A stretch of DNA of 64,000 nt from UBA5429 sp942493315 (GTDB lineage: Bacteria > Bacteroidota > Bacteroidia > Bacteroidales > WCHB1-69), in the NCBI GenBank assembly GCA_942493315.1, contig OW818690.1:124001-188000 (forward strand). Direction: 5' to 3'. This document shows, one piece after another, positions 8,233-16,741 of the stretch. The notes under the pieces are model-generated. The model made no database searches. It had not been told where the DNA came from and worked only from the letters and a program-made list of their open reading frames with translations. Numbering within the stretch: position 1 is the first letter of the stretch; every line of letters starts with the position of its first letter. A program made the translations under genes and the position numbers.

Positions 8233-10452
8233 ATGAAAAAAATAATAACATTATGGCTTATTATCATCTCCCCCTCCCTGTTTGGACAAACCAATTACTA
8301 CACTTTTGGATTTGAACAAGAACAAACCATTCTCGTTTTAAACTCTCAAAACAACCCTATTCAGGATCCCTGGACCGGAGGAATAAATAGTATTAAATTC
8401 TCTTCTATAGATATAAACCATGATGGATTTAAAGATCTATTGGGATTTGAAAAACATGGAAACAGAATACTCCCTTTTATCTGGAATAATGCTTTAAATG
8501 TGTATCGTTATGATCCTCAATATATTCACTTATTTCCAAAGCTTCATGATTGGGTTATTTTAAAAGATTACGATCTGGATGAGAAAGAGGATATCTTTAC
8601 GTATGGGTTGGCTTCTATAGAAGTTTATAAACAAACCTCATCGAATCCATTACAATTCAGTTTGGTTACAGATCAACTTCAATCTTACTACTACAATGGA
8701 AATGTTAATATTTTCACCTCACCGGACGATTATATTGCGATTGAAGATTTTGATCAGGATGGAGATTTAGATATCCTTAACTTTTGGATTTTAGGAAAAT
8801 TTGTTCATCTACAAAAAAATGTTTCCATGGAAATGTATGGAAATCCTGACTCATTGATTTATTTTTTGGGAGATGAATGCTGGGGTGCCTTTTCAGAAGG
8901 GGCTGATAATAATATCATTACACTATTTTCACATTGTCAAACCAAAGAATGGGATCCCTTGAATGAACCTACAAGACATGTTGGATCAACGCTATATGCT
9001 TTTAAAAATAGTCCGGATACCCTTTTTAACCTGCTGATTGGCGATATTGATTATCCGGAACTGATCTATTTAACTAACGGAGGAACTAAAGATAGTGCAT
9101 TAATGGTATCTCAAACCACTTTATTTCCCAACAGTATTGATCCAATTCAACTTTTTTCTATGCCCGCGATCAGTTATGAAGATCTTGATCATGATGGTAT
9201 CCAAGAACTAATAGCCTCTCCTTCTGATCCAGCGCTTACAAAATCAGAAGACCTTCAATCAGTGTGGGTTTATCAACGGAATGCTCAAAATGGGCCATTT
9301 GAATTGCAAACAAAATCATTTATTCAGTCACAAACCATTGATGTTGGAAGTGGTGCTTATCCCATTTTATTTGATTGGAATCAGGATGGTTTACAAGATC
9401 TGTTTATTGCCAATTATGGAAGTTATGATAGTTCTCAATATGTAAATGGTGTTTTACAATCCACTTATACCTCTTCTATCTCCTATTTTCAAAATATCGG
9501 GACACCAAACAATCCATCTTTTAAATGGATCACTTCAGATTTTGGGAATCTGAAATCCAAAAAATATGTAGCCCTTTATCCGGCATTTGCTGATTTTGAT
9601 CAAAATGGAACTATGGATATGCTTTGTGGTAAATATGATGGAAAATTAATTCTTTTTTATAATAGTAACAATCCAGGACCACTTCCTTCTTTCACAGATT
9701 CTCTGATCAACTTTCAAAACATTTCAGTTTCCAATTTCAGCACACCGCAACTTTTTGATATTGATTTAGATGGAGATTTAGATTTAATGATTGGAAACAG
9801 AAGAGGACAAATTGCTTATTATCAAAATATTGGAAATGGTGTTCCCTTTCAATTTATTACAAACTCTCTAGGAGATGTGGATGTTAGAGATATCTCCCAA
9901 TCCTATTTTGGGTATGCAGTACCTCAATTTTTCAGATTTAATAATACCACTTATCTTTTTTGTTCCAGTGAACAAGGTGAAGTTTTTGTATATAAAAATA
10001 TTGATGGAAATCTGAACGGTGTTTTTACCCGTGATTATTCTTTAGTAAAAACATTAGAAAATACACCTTATTTGATTGATGAAGGAATTCGTTGTGGAGT
10101 TGCAGCTGCAGACTTGAATAATGATCAGCTTATTGATTTAATAGTTGGAAATTGGGCCGGTGGAGTCACCTATTTTAAAGGTTCAAGTCCTATACTTGTG
10201 ACGGTATCTAAAGTTGAAAATGAAATCTCTATTTACCCAAATCCTGCTCATGATTATTTTATAATAAAATCAAATAATGCATCCGTTTTTCATGGAGCTT
10301 TATATTCTGCTATGGGTCAGCAATTAAAGGAAATTAAAAGTAATTATGAAGAAACTGTAATACCATGTTCTGATTTACCAAGCGGAATCTATATTCTTCG
10401 ACTTGAAATGGAGGGAAAGATCATCACCCAAAAATTGATGATTGAAAAATAA
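8233..10452 (+). CDS. FG-GAP/VCBS-repeat T9SS type A surface protein
   Basis: A 739-residue secreted protein. The signal peptide is MKKIITLWLIIISPSLFGQ. The body is a likely beta-propeller made of FG-GAP/VCBS repeats, each with a calcium-binding-type D-x-D/N-x-D-G loop: DINHDGFKD, DFDQDGDLD, DLDHDGIQE, DWNQDGLQD, DFDQNGTMD, DIDLDGDLD and DLNNDQLID are visible. The last 80 residues, beginning ISIYPNPAHDYF and ending KLMIEK, are the type A sorting domain. Homologues are surface-attached and integrin-like, but no ligand can be inferred. It starts 38 bp after the M23 gene and may be co-transcribed with it. Confidence 0.88.
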   Translation: MKKIITLWLIIISPSLFGQTNYYTFGFEQEQTILVLNSQNNPIQDPWTGGINSIKFSSIDINHDGFKDLLGFEKHGNRILPFIWNNALNVYRYDPQYIHLFPKLHDWVILKDYDLDEKEDIFTYGLASIEVYKQTSSNPLQFSLVTDQLQSYYYNGNVNIFTSPDDYIAIEDFDQDGDLDILNFWILGKFVHLQKNVSMEMYGNPDSLIYFLGDECWGAFSEGADNNIITLFSHCQTKEWDPLNEPTRHVGSTLYAFKNSPDTLFNLLIGDIDYPELIYLTNGGTKDSALMVSQTTLFPNSIDPIQLFSMPAISYEDLDHDGIQELIASPSDPALTKSEDLQSVWVYQRNAQNGPFELQTKSFIQSQTIDVGSGAYPILFDWNQDGLQDLFIANYGSYDSSQYVNGVLQSTYTSSISYFQNIGTPNNPSFKWITSDFGNLKSKKYVALYPAFADFDQNGTMDMLCGKYDGKLILFYNSNNPGPLPSFTDSLINFQNISVSNFSTPQLFDIDLDGDLDLMIGNRRGQIAYYQNIGNGVPFQFITNSLGDVDVRDISQSYFGYAVPQFFRFNNTTYLFCSSEQGEVFVYKNIDGNLNGVFTRDYSLVKTLENTPYLIDEGIRCGVAAADLNNDQLIDLIVGNWAGGVTYFKGSSPILVTVSKVENEISIYPNPAHDYFIIKSNNASVFHGALYSAMGQQLKEIKSNYEETVIPCSDLPSGIYILRLEMEGKIITQKLMIEK

Positions 10453-10512
10453 AACAGATCCCAAGTTCCTGATTCCATTTTTTTATTACTTTTGTTTATC
10501 AAATATTAAATT

Positions 10513-10644
10513 ATGAAAAAAATTGGTATTCTTTTTTTAGTAATCGCTGCCTCTTTTTTAATGGGGTTTGTAGTGAAAGGATTTATTGCTCATAATCTAA
10601 ATAGTCAAAATATTAAATGTAATTTGTTAACTGTTAAATATTAA
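10513..10644 (+). CDS. Small membrane peptide, 43 residues
   Basis: A short open frame, MKKIGILFLVIAASFLMGF followed by VVKGFIAHN and ending TVKY. The N-terminus has two Lys and a single hydrophobic helix of about 18 residues, giving either a signal-anchor or a tiny membrane protein. A TACTTTTG box lies upstream near 10487-10494. It sits between the FG-GAP gene and the Crp/Fnr regulator on the same strand. No family is recognised. Because the hydrophobic start is coherent and a promoter box precedes it, it may be real, but a truncated gene is an equal alternative. Confidence 0.4.
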   Translation: MKKIGILFLVIAASFLMGFVVKGFIAHNLNSQNIKCNLLTVKY

Positions 10645-10665
10645 ATTATTTTCGCCATTTGCCTT

Positions 10666-10694
10666 TTGCCCTTCGCCTTTTTTATTTATCTTTG
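10666..10694 (+). promoter_or_regulatory. Promoter of the Crp/Fnr regulator gene, almost touching the start codon
   Basis: TTG at 10666-10668 and TATCTTTG at 10687-10694 are 18 bp apart. The start codon ATG is at 10699, only 4 bp after the -7 box, so transcripts from this promoter would be leaderless or nearly so. Confidence 0.5.
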
Positions 10695-10698
10695 TCCC

Positions 10699-11376
10699 AT
10701 GAAACATGAATGTATAGATTGCCCGTATAAGTCTGGTGCTGCAAAAACACTTGATGATAATGGAGTTGCAAAACTCACTTCCAACCATGTTGCCGTTAGT
10801 TTTGCTAAAGGGGATAACATTATTAAACAAGGAAACTACACTACAAATGTTGCATTTCTAAGAAAAGGGTTTGTAAAAATTCACATTACCGGTCCTTCTG
10901 GAGAACATATAACTCGGATTGCAAAAGCACCCACACATTTAGGGTTACCTACTACTTTTGGAGTAAATATCAATCAATATTCTGTTACTGCCATCTCTGA
11001 TGTGGAAGTTTGTTTTATAGATTTTAATACTTTTCTCTCATTTTTACATGAAAATACTGCATTTTCATATCAAATTATATTAGAATTGTGCAACAATGAA
11101 CTGGAATCTTACCGTAGATGTGTCAATAGAACTCAAAAACAAACCAGAGGCAATGTAGCAGATATATTACTGGAATTTTCTGGTGAAATCTATCAATCTG
11201 ACATATTTATAATGCCTTTAAATCAAACTGAAATTGGCACGATGTGTGATTCAACCCGAGAAAGTATAAGTCGTATTTTAACTGAATATGAAAGGGAGGG
11301 GATCATTTCAATTCAAGGAAAAACAGTTACGATTTTAAATAAAAAAACATTGGAGATGATCAGCAAAAATGGATGA
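10699..11376 (+). CDS. Crp/Fnr family transcriptional regulator
   Basis: A 225-residue DNA-binding regulator. The N-terminus has a short Cys cluster (MKHECIDCPYKS) like those of many Bacteroidota Fnr-type proteins, though with only two Cys plus none conserved later it may not bind an Fe-S cluster. Residues of about 20-135 form the cyclic-nucleotide-binding-type beta roll (FAKGDNIIKQGNYTTNVAFLRKGFVKIH). Residues of about 150-220 are the Crp-type winged helix, with the recognition helix in MCDSTRESISRILTEYEREG. The signal ligand cannot be told from sequence. I chose ATG 10699 over an in-frame TTG upstream because the Cys motif begins there and the promoter lies directly before it. Confidence 0.88.
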   Translation: MKHECIDCPYKSGAAKTLDDNGVAKLTSNHVAVSFAKGDNIIKQGNYTTNVAFLRKGFVKIHITGPSGEHITRIAKAPTHLGLPTTFGVNINQYSVTAISDVEVCFIDFNTFLSFLHENTAFSYQIILELCNNELESYRRCVNRTQKQTRGNVADILLEFSGEIYQSDIFIMPLNQTEIGTMCDSTRESISRILTEYEREGIISIQGKTVTILNKKTLEMISKNG

Positions 11377-11378
11377 TT

Positions 11379-11439
11379 CGTGTGCTCAGAATGCTCGTGT
11401 GCTCAGAATGCTCGTGTGCTCAGAATGCTCGTGTGCTCA
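11379..11439. repeat. 17-bp tandem repeat, 3.6 copies
   Basis: CGTGTGCTCAGAATGCT is repeated perfectly at 11379-11395, 11396-11412 and 11413-11429, followed by a 10-bp partial copy. It begins two bases after the stop codon of the Crp/Fnr gene. The copies are identical, which suggests recent slippage. Confidence 0.9.
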
Positions 11440-11450
11440 ATTTATAATTG

Positions 11451-11481
11451 TTATTTGTTAATTGTTAATTGTTAATTGTTA
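11451..11481. repeat. 7-bp tandem repeat TTAATTG
   Basis: TTATTTG at 11451-11457 is followed by three copies of TTAATTG and a partial TTA. It forms the upstream part of the holB promoter: one TTG of the array (11469-11471) lies 20 bp before the -7 box, so a change in copy number would shift the promoter spacing context. Confidence 0.8.
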
Positions 11482-11499
11482 GATTATTTCCTATTTTTG
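11469..11499 (+). promoter_or_regulatory. Putative holB promoter
   Basis: TTG at 11469-11471 and TATTTTTG at 11492-11499 are 20 bp apart, close to the Bacteroidota consensus. The start codon follows 20 bp later. Confidence 0.5.
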
Positions 11500-11519
11500 C
11501 ATAAATAAAAATTTAAACT

Positions 11520-12680
11520 ATGTTATTTCGAAATGTGATGGTTGACGATGAGTTGAAAATGCAACTCATAACTCTTATAAAAGAGAATCGAATAAGTCAT
11601 GCTCAGTTATACTTATCATCTGCCGGTGCTCACTCTTTTGCTTTGGCGATTGCATTTGCTCAATATTTATCCTGTGAAAATCCCACGGAAAATGATTCTT
11701 GTGGCATTTGTCCCACTTGCCAGAAGTTTGAAAAACTGGCTCATCCTGATTTGCATCTGATTTTTCCTAACTGCATCACCAAGAACGTTAAAAAAGATCC
11801 TGATTCCAGACAATTTGCACAACAGTTTCGTGAATTTGTATTTCAAAACAATTATCACATTGATATTGATGATTGGTTAAAGGAACTGGATGGGGAGAAT
11901 AAACAGGCAAGTATCAATATCAGAGATTGTTCCAATATTATTAATCAAAATAGTATCCGTTCTTTTGAAGGGGGGCACAAAATGTATATCATTTGGTGTG
12001 CAGATCGGTTATACCACGCTGCAGCACCAAAACTATTGAAAACATTGGAGGAACCTGAAAACAAAACTCTTTTTATTTTACTCACTGAAAATCCCGATAA
12101 AATTTTAACCACTATTTTATCGAGAACACAATTGGTAAAGATTCCTCAAATCAAATCTTCAGTCATTAAAAATCAATTGATACAGGATTTTAATATTTCT
12201 GAGTCCAAAGCGGAAGATATTGCCGCAATATGTGAAGGAAACTATCATAAAGCTAAAACTTTAGCCACGGAAAGTGCTCAATTAAGGGAAATGTTAAGCC
12301 AATTTGAAACTATTGTAAAAAGCATCTATTCTCTCAGTAGAAAAGAATCCAATGAACAAATTGGGTATCCGGAAGTCAGAGAGATCATCAATGATATTGT
12401 GGCAAAAGGTCGTGAAGAACAAAAGAACTTTTTAAAGTATTTAATTAGAGGTTTCCGGAATATGTTGATGATGAGTACGAACAACGAAAATATGATCCGG
12501 GCTACTGCAGATGAAAAGAAAATTATAAATAATTACAAAGATTTGGTTTTATTAAAGAATGCAAATGCTATTCTTAATGAATGCAATTCAGCTATTTATC
12601 ATATTGAAAGAAATGGCAATTCGGGATTAGTCTTTACTGATCTGTATTTGAAGTTGTCTCAGATTGTTTCTCCTGCTTAG
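11520..12680 (+). CDS. holB: DNA polymerase III delta' subunit
   Basis: A 386-residue clamp-loader subunit that helps open and load the sliding clamp at the replication fork. The N-terminal AAA+ module shows RISHAQLYLSSAGAHSFALA where a P-loop would be; it lacks the GxxGxGK sequence, as expected for delta', which does not hydrolyse ATP. A Cys4 zinc module follows (CENPTENDSCGICPTC). HKMYIIWCADRLYHAAAPKLLKTLEEPENKTLFILLTEN is the conserved sensor region, and LSRTQLVKIP stands at the SRC position. Helical collar domain follows. Its 3' end overlaps the end of the convergent OstA-like gene by 47 bp. Confidence 0.88.
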   Translation: MLFRNVMVDDELKMQLITLIKENRISHAQLYLSSAGAHSFALAIAFAQYLSCENPTENDSCGICPTCQKFEKLAHPDLHLIFPNCITKNVKKDPDSRQFAQQFREFVFQNNYHIDIDDWLKELDGENKQASINIRDCSNIINQNSIRSFEGGHKMYIIWCADRLYHAAAPKLLKTLEEPENKTLFILLTENPDKILTTILSRTQLVKIPQIKSSVIKNQLIQDFNISESKAEDIAAICEGNYHKAKTLATESAQLREMLSQFETIVKSIYSLSRKESNEQIGYPEVREIINDIVAKGREEQKNFLKYLIRGFRNMLMMSTNNENMIRATADEKKIINNYKDLVLLKNANAILNECNSAIYHIERNGNSGLVFTDLYLKLSQIVSPA

Positions 12681-14193
12681 ATCTCGGAACAGGATTTTTA
12701 AAAATATCCAAAATTTCTTTAGGTCTGTAAAAATCAAGCCATCTAAAATCTTTTAACAATCGATCCTCTTTTTTAAGATCACCATCTGCATAAATTTTAC
12801 CATCCGGTTTATTATAATAATGAATTCTTTGAATTTTATTGTTATCAAAGAGTAATTTCATTTCAGAGGTTAGGGAAACATTGATCCCAATAAGCGCAGT
12901 GTCATCATCCACAATATAGTAAATACATTCAGCATTATTGATAACATCCACCATTTGGAGTTTGTTATTCTGGATATATCCCACAATTTGGGCTCCTTTT
13001 ATCTGATTAAACTCTGTATTTTCAAATAAGGAGGAGACAATAAAACCGGCTTTACACAATTCCATTTTGGTATTTATAGAGTCGAGAATGGTGAATCGAA
13101 TTGTATCTGCTGTTAACTGATTTTCTCCTGACCATAACACAGGATTAAAATACAAGGTTAAAGTTGAATCTATTATCATATAAACCATTGAATCACAAGC
13201 CCCTTGCATCTCTTTATTAAAAAATTTGGCATGGTTAAATGCGTGAATTTCCAGAGGGTTTTGTAGCGAATCAAATAGAAGTCTCAGGGTATCGGCATGT
13301 AAGAAAAGGGAATCTGCATCATCGATCATAATCAGAAGTGCACTATCGGTAGTCATAGAGTTACCACCCAATTCAGAGTATTCAAAATAATTTCCTTTTA
13401 CAACATACCCTTTGACTGTATCTGTCATAACAATATTATTCCATCCAATTCCAAATTTTTTATTTTTATCATAAAAAATACTATCTCCTACTAATTTTTG
13501 ATCTTTATTAATTAATTCCACTTCATTTACCAACAATGCATAATCATTTCTAGTATCATACCATCCGGAATTAGTAAAAATCTCATTTTCCTCAGAAACC
13601 AAATGGGTTGGAGATATAAAGTAAACCACTTCATTTAAAGTATTGTATCTAAGGGAATCGCAGTTTATGGTATATGAACTATTTACTAATACAACATCTC
13701 CTTTTAAAATCACAATTTTTTCATCGGTATAATAATAACCGGTATTACTGGTGAGGGTATCTTCATTATTGATCATTTTCCCCCAAACCGGATAGTATCC
13801 TAGTTGTTGATTGATATCATACGTTAGATTATTGGTAAAAAGTGCTGAACTTTTATCTTTCAGGATCACTTTTCCTGTAATATTGGTCATTTTGGAATTT
13901 CCGTTGTATAATACCTGATCACCGGTTAAAGTAACGGTATCATTGACATAAATTCGAACAGGATTTCCATAAGCAATGGTATAGTTTTCATTGATATAAC
14001 TATACGCACTATCGCAATATCCTACTGTATTTTCATGTCTGAACACTACATTTCCAACAAATTTTTCTATACCCGGGAAATTTTCATCATCATGGTACTG
14101 CCATTCCGCTCTGAAAGAAATTTTTTGTTGAGAAAAAACACTTAAAGAAAAGCTCAAAAGTATTAAAAAAATGAAAAAAGGGTGCTGTTTCAT
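12634..14193 (-). CDS. OstA-like (LptA/LptD N-terminal-type) periplasmic protein
   Basis: A 519-residue exported protein with signal peptide MKQHPFFIFLILLSFSLSVFSQ. Throughout the chain are beta-jellyroll repeats of the OstA type, with recurring phrases such as FVGNVVFRHENTVGYCDSAYSY, LTGDQVLYNGNSKMTNITGKVIL and LKGDVVLVNSSYTINCDSLRYN. In Bacteroidota, OstA-like proteins of this size are thought to act in lipopolysaccharide transport to the outer membrane; that role is by family, not shown here. It follows a lipoprotein gene by 1 bp on the same strand, and its last codons overlap the end of holB. Confidence 0.82.
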   Translation of the reverse strand: MKQHPFFIFLILLSFSLSVFSQQKISFRAEWQYHDDENFPGIEKFVGNVVFRHENTVGYCDSAYSYINENYTIAYGNPVRIYVNDTVTLTGDQVLYNGNSKMTNITGKVILKDKSSALFTNNLTYDINQQLGYYPVWGKMINNEDTLTSNTGYYYTDEKIVILKGDVVLVNSSYTINCDSLRYNTLNEVVYFISPTHLVSEENEIFTNSGWYDTRNDYALLVNEVELINKDQKLVGDSIFYDKNKKFGIGWNNIVMTDTVKGYVVKGNYFEYSELGGNSMTTDSALLIMIDDADSLFLHADTLRLLFDSLQNPLEIHAFNHAKFFNKEMQGACDSMVYMIIDSTLTLYFNPVLWSGENQLTADTIRFTILDSINTKMELCKAGFIVSSLFENTEFNQIKGAQIVGYIQNNKLQMVDVINNAECIYYIVDDDTALIGINVSLTSEMKLLFDNNKIQRIHYYNKPDGKIYADGDLKKEDRLLKDFRWLDFYRPKEILDIFKNPVPRSKQEKQSETTSNTDQ

Positions 14194-14194
14194 T

Positions 14195-14860
14195 CTATTT
14201 ATTTACTGGTTTTCCATCCACTTCTATAATTCTATCATTTTGATAAATGGTGGTGCTTAATACAGTTCCATCGGGGTTATATTGGATTTCAGGACCATCT
14301 TTTAATCCATTTTTAAAGGAAGTTTTGATACGAATATTTCCATTAACATCAAAATGGGTTTGGTTTCCGGTTCCCATGTTATAATTTGCTTCTCCAATAA
14401 GCATCCCACGTTGATCAAAAAACTCCCATTTTCCGTCAGGAAGATCATTTTTAAAGCTTCCTTTAGCAAAGTTTACCCCGTTTTCGTACCAGGAATTGTA
14501 GGTACCCTCCTTTTTCCCTTTTACATAATGGGTTTCAGATAGAATTTGACCAGATTTATCCCATGTTCTTTCAATTCCTTCTAAAAGATCATTTTTATAA
14601 AAAGCCAGATATTCTCTATTTCCATTAAAATAAAACTTTGATAACTCTCCTTCTTTCTTTCCCTTTTTCATTTGAACTTCCATAATTTTGGAGCCATATA
14701 CCGGATGAAAATATCGGGATATTCCGTTCTCTTTCCCGAAACGATATTGAATTTGAGATTTCACCATGCCGTTTTCAAAAAGTTCTGTTTTTGTTTTGGT
14801 ACAGGAAGTAACTGATAATAAGAGTGTTAAAACAAGTAAAAAAGAAAAAATTCTTTTCAT
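14195..14860 (-). CDS. YwqK/MORN-type repeat lipoprotein
   Basis: A 221-residue lipoprotein: signal MKRIFSFLLVLTLLLSVTSC with Cys as the lipid site. The mature part is made of about seven MORN-like repeats (KNGLKDGPEIQYNPDG; KGKKEGTYNSWYENG; KKGKKEGELSKFYFNG), as in the YwqK family, which is often mis-described as an antitoxin. Such repeats probably form a beta-sheet scaffold. Its stop codon is 1 bp from the start of the OstA-like gene, so the two form an operon and probably act together at the envelope. Confidence 0.8.
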   Translation of the reverse strand: MKRIFSFLLVLTLLLSVTSCTKTKTELFENGMVKSQIQYRFGKENGISRYFHPVYGSKIMEVQMKKGKKEGELSKFYFNGNREYLAFYKNDLLEGIERTWDKSGQILSETHYVKGKKEGTYNSWYENGVNFAKGSFKNDLPDGKWEFFDQRGMLIGEANYNMGTGNQTHFDVNGNIRIKTSFKNGLKDGPEIQYNPDGTVLSTTIYQNDRIIEVDGKPVNK

Positions 14861-14931
14861 AAATTTATTTTTTTATGCTTGTAAAAATACAATTAATTTT
14901 TCAATAAGCACATTAGCACATTAATCAGGGC

Positions 14932-14995
14932 GTGCCGGCTTCCCCAACCCACGATTCCATCGCTTTCCAACTTTGCGCGCTTTCCGGCTCCGTCC
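14932..14995 (-). repeat. Degenerate copy of the 17.6-kb GC-rich structured element (3' part)
   Basis: A GC-rich patch in AT-rich surroundings. Read on the minus strand it contains GACGGAGCCGG (complement of 14984-14994) and then TGGAATCGTGGG (complement of 14948-14959). The element at 17564-17721 has GACGGCAGCCGG and TGGAATCGTGGG in the same order, separated by fewer bases. The intervening bases differ in length, as loops would. I take it as a partial relative of that element. Confidence 0.5.
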
Positions 14996-15003
14996 TAAAT
15001 TTT

Positions 15004-15072
15004 ACCACGAAGGCCGCGAAGAAATTAAATCACAGAGAGCTCAATGAAAAACCCTCAGCGATCTCTGCGTGA
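15004..15072. repeat. Dispersed CACAGAGA/TCTCTGCG inverted-repeat sequence
   Basis: CACAGAGA at 15031-15038 faces TCTCTGCG at 15062-15069, and CAATGAAAAACCCTCAGCG (15042-15060) between them recurs exactly at 61679-61697. It resembles the AAGGACGCAAAG-type palindromic repeats scattered in Bacteroidota genomes. No coding capacity is seen. Confidence 0.6.
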
Positions 15073-15598
15073 AAATAGGTTAAAACATTTTTCAATTCAA
15101 ATATTTTGACTTTTTTTCGGAGCACAAAGTCACTCTAAGTTAAAAAAAGGTTACTCAAAGTATTGTATTATAATTTATTAACATTGTGATACATTGAGAA
15201 AACTTCTTTTTATATTGTGAACCAAAATAAATCTTGCCTATTTGACACACAGCAAACCAAAAAATTCGAAAAACTTCAAAATTTTGGTTTATAAACCCAT
15301 TTTTTGTTCTATTTTAACTAAAAAATCAAATAAATTTTTGATGTGTTTTTTTATTAAAATTTAAAAAAAATAAAAATCTCGACATTTTTGACATAAAATC
15401 ATTCGCTCGTTTATAAAAATAGAGTATAATGTTAATTTTTTAATAAATTATGAGATTTATCAAATTTTTTTGTATTATTGATGCGTGAAAACATAAATAC
15501 ATTTTCATTAAATAGCATAATATTTTTAAAATTTTAAAACAAAATTGAACAACAGAAATTTTAGATTTAAAATAAAGAAATAATAAAATAATTAAAAA
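15073..15598. other. Very AT-rich gene-free stretch
   Basis: About 525 bp of AT-rich sequence with long A and T runs between the dispersed repeat and the T9SS gene at 15599. I see no open frame with a sensible start, no RNA gene and no convincing promoter pair. Confidence 0.5.
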
Positions 15599-16573
15599 AT
15601 GAATAGGATATTAATATTATTAGCATTTATGTTTGCTTCATTAGCTTTATTGAGCCAAAGTTATGAACCATTTTTTTCTGATACAAATCAATTTAATATT
15701 GTACATCATATAACATGTAAAAATAATTTAGTAAACGATGCTTTTGCACCCTGTATTGTTACAAATGAGTATTTTATTATAAAAACAAATCAACTCATTT
15801 TTAATGAAAAAAATTATTTTGTAGCACAAAATAAGCAGGGAGTTTTACTTACTCCGGAAAATATAATTTTAGAAGGATTGTTAATCAGAGAAGATTCTAC
15901 CGGAAAAATTTTTCGTTATTTTCCTTCTATTAACAATGAATTATTAATTTGTGACATGTCGTTAAATCAAGGAGATACTTTTCAATTGTTTTCTTTTATT
16001 AATGAAACTTCCTATCTTGAAAATTATTATATTGAAGAAGGAACTACACTTATTGTTGATACAGTAACTTTTGTTAATGGGAAAAAAGTAATTCATTTTC
16101 CTAATATTGCTTACAGCTTTTTCTTTGATAATCTTTTTTGGCAGTTTGATATTTCTATTAAATTTATCGAAGGGGTTGGCCCAACGTATGGTCCATTTGG
16201 ATATTTTAAGATACCAGGATTTGAAAATGCATTACCTTTATTGTTATGTAAAAAAAATAATGATCAATTAGAGTATATGCAACATAGTGATTTAACATGT
16301 TATCAAAATAGTGTCAATATAGAAGAAGTTGAACTTCCTCAAATTTCAATTTTCCCCAATCCTACAAGCAATGATATTCATATAAATTTGAATTCAAATA
16401 AAGGTGAATTTTTATTAAATATATATAATATTTATGGCTCTATTGTACATTCCGAAAACGTATCTGAAAATACAATTATTGATGTAAAAGATTTACCATC
16501 AGGAATTTATTTATTGAATTTTAAATCAAATCAATTCTTACAGTTTTCAAAAAAAATTATAATTTGTAAGTAA
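15599..16573 (+). CDS. T9SS type A sorting-domain protein, otherwise unrecognised
   Basis: A 324-residue secreted protein with signal peptide MNRILILLAFMFASLALLSQ. The central 220 residues match no family I recognise; they are rich in N, F and I, with a few Cys (CKNN, CIVTN, CDMS, CKKN, CYQN). The C-terminal 75 residues start ISIFPNPTSNDI and end FSKKIIICK, a type A sorting domain. By eye the gene is much more AT-rich than the T9SS gene at 94-1959, which suggests a separate history. It lies in an accessory stretch with broken genes and repeats. Confidence 0.75.
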   Translation: MNRILILLAFMFASLALLSQSYEPFFSDTNQFNIVHHITCKNNLVNDAFAPCIVTNEYFIIKTNQLIFNEKNYFVAQNKQGVLLTPENIILEGLLIREDSTGKIFRYFPSINNELLICDMSLNQGDTFQLFSFINETSYLENYYIEEGTTLIVDTVTFVNGKKVIHFPNIAYSFFFDNLFWQFDISIKFIEGVGPTYGPFGYFKIPGFENALPLLLCKKNNDQLEYMQHSDLTCYQNSVNIEEVELPQISIFPNPTSNDIHINLNSNKGEFLLNIYNIYGSIVHSENVSENTIIDVKDLPSGIYLLNFKSNQFLQFSKKIIICK

Positions 16574-16597
16574 ATATTAATTTAACATCACCTTTGT

Positions 16598-16687
16598 ATG
16601 ATTAAAATGTTTTTTTCATTAGCGTTTTTTTTCATTTTTCTTAACATATTTTCTCAAAACAACTATAATAGTTGGGATTCTTATTAA
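16598..16687 (+). pseudogene. Truncated secreted-protein gene (signal peptide only)
   Basis: The frame MIKMFFSLAFFFIFLNIFSQ then NNYNSWDSY and a stop is a complete signal peptide with almost no mature part. A CCTTTG box is just upstream. The stop codon lies exactly where the dispersed repeat of 16688-16729 begins. The simplest reading is that recombination or insertion at the repeat removed the rest of the gene. Confidence 0.5.
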
Positions 16688-16729
16688 GGTAAAAATGTGG
16701 ATTTTGAAGTTTTATATATATCAAAAAAG
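16688..16729. repeat. Dispersed repeat copy A (portal-leader repeat)
   Basis: The segment GGTAAAAATGTGGATTTTGA followed by AGTTTTATATATATCAAAA matches the sequences at 59891-59929 and 62252-62290 with few changes. Here it has neither the adjacent hairpin nor a portal-like gene. It lies just past the stop codon of a minus-strand lipoprotein gene; in the other two copies a small secreted gene also lies upstream on the same strand. Confidence 0.75.
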
Positions 16730-16741
16730 GGAAGTTGAGAT

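Noticed and set aside
14195..14860. YwqK-type gene as an antitoxin of a toxin-antitoxin pair
   Set aside because: The family label is historical; here it is a lipoprotein coupled to an OstA-like gene and no toxin is adjacent.
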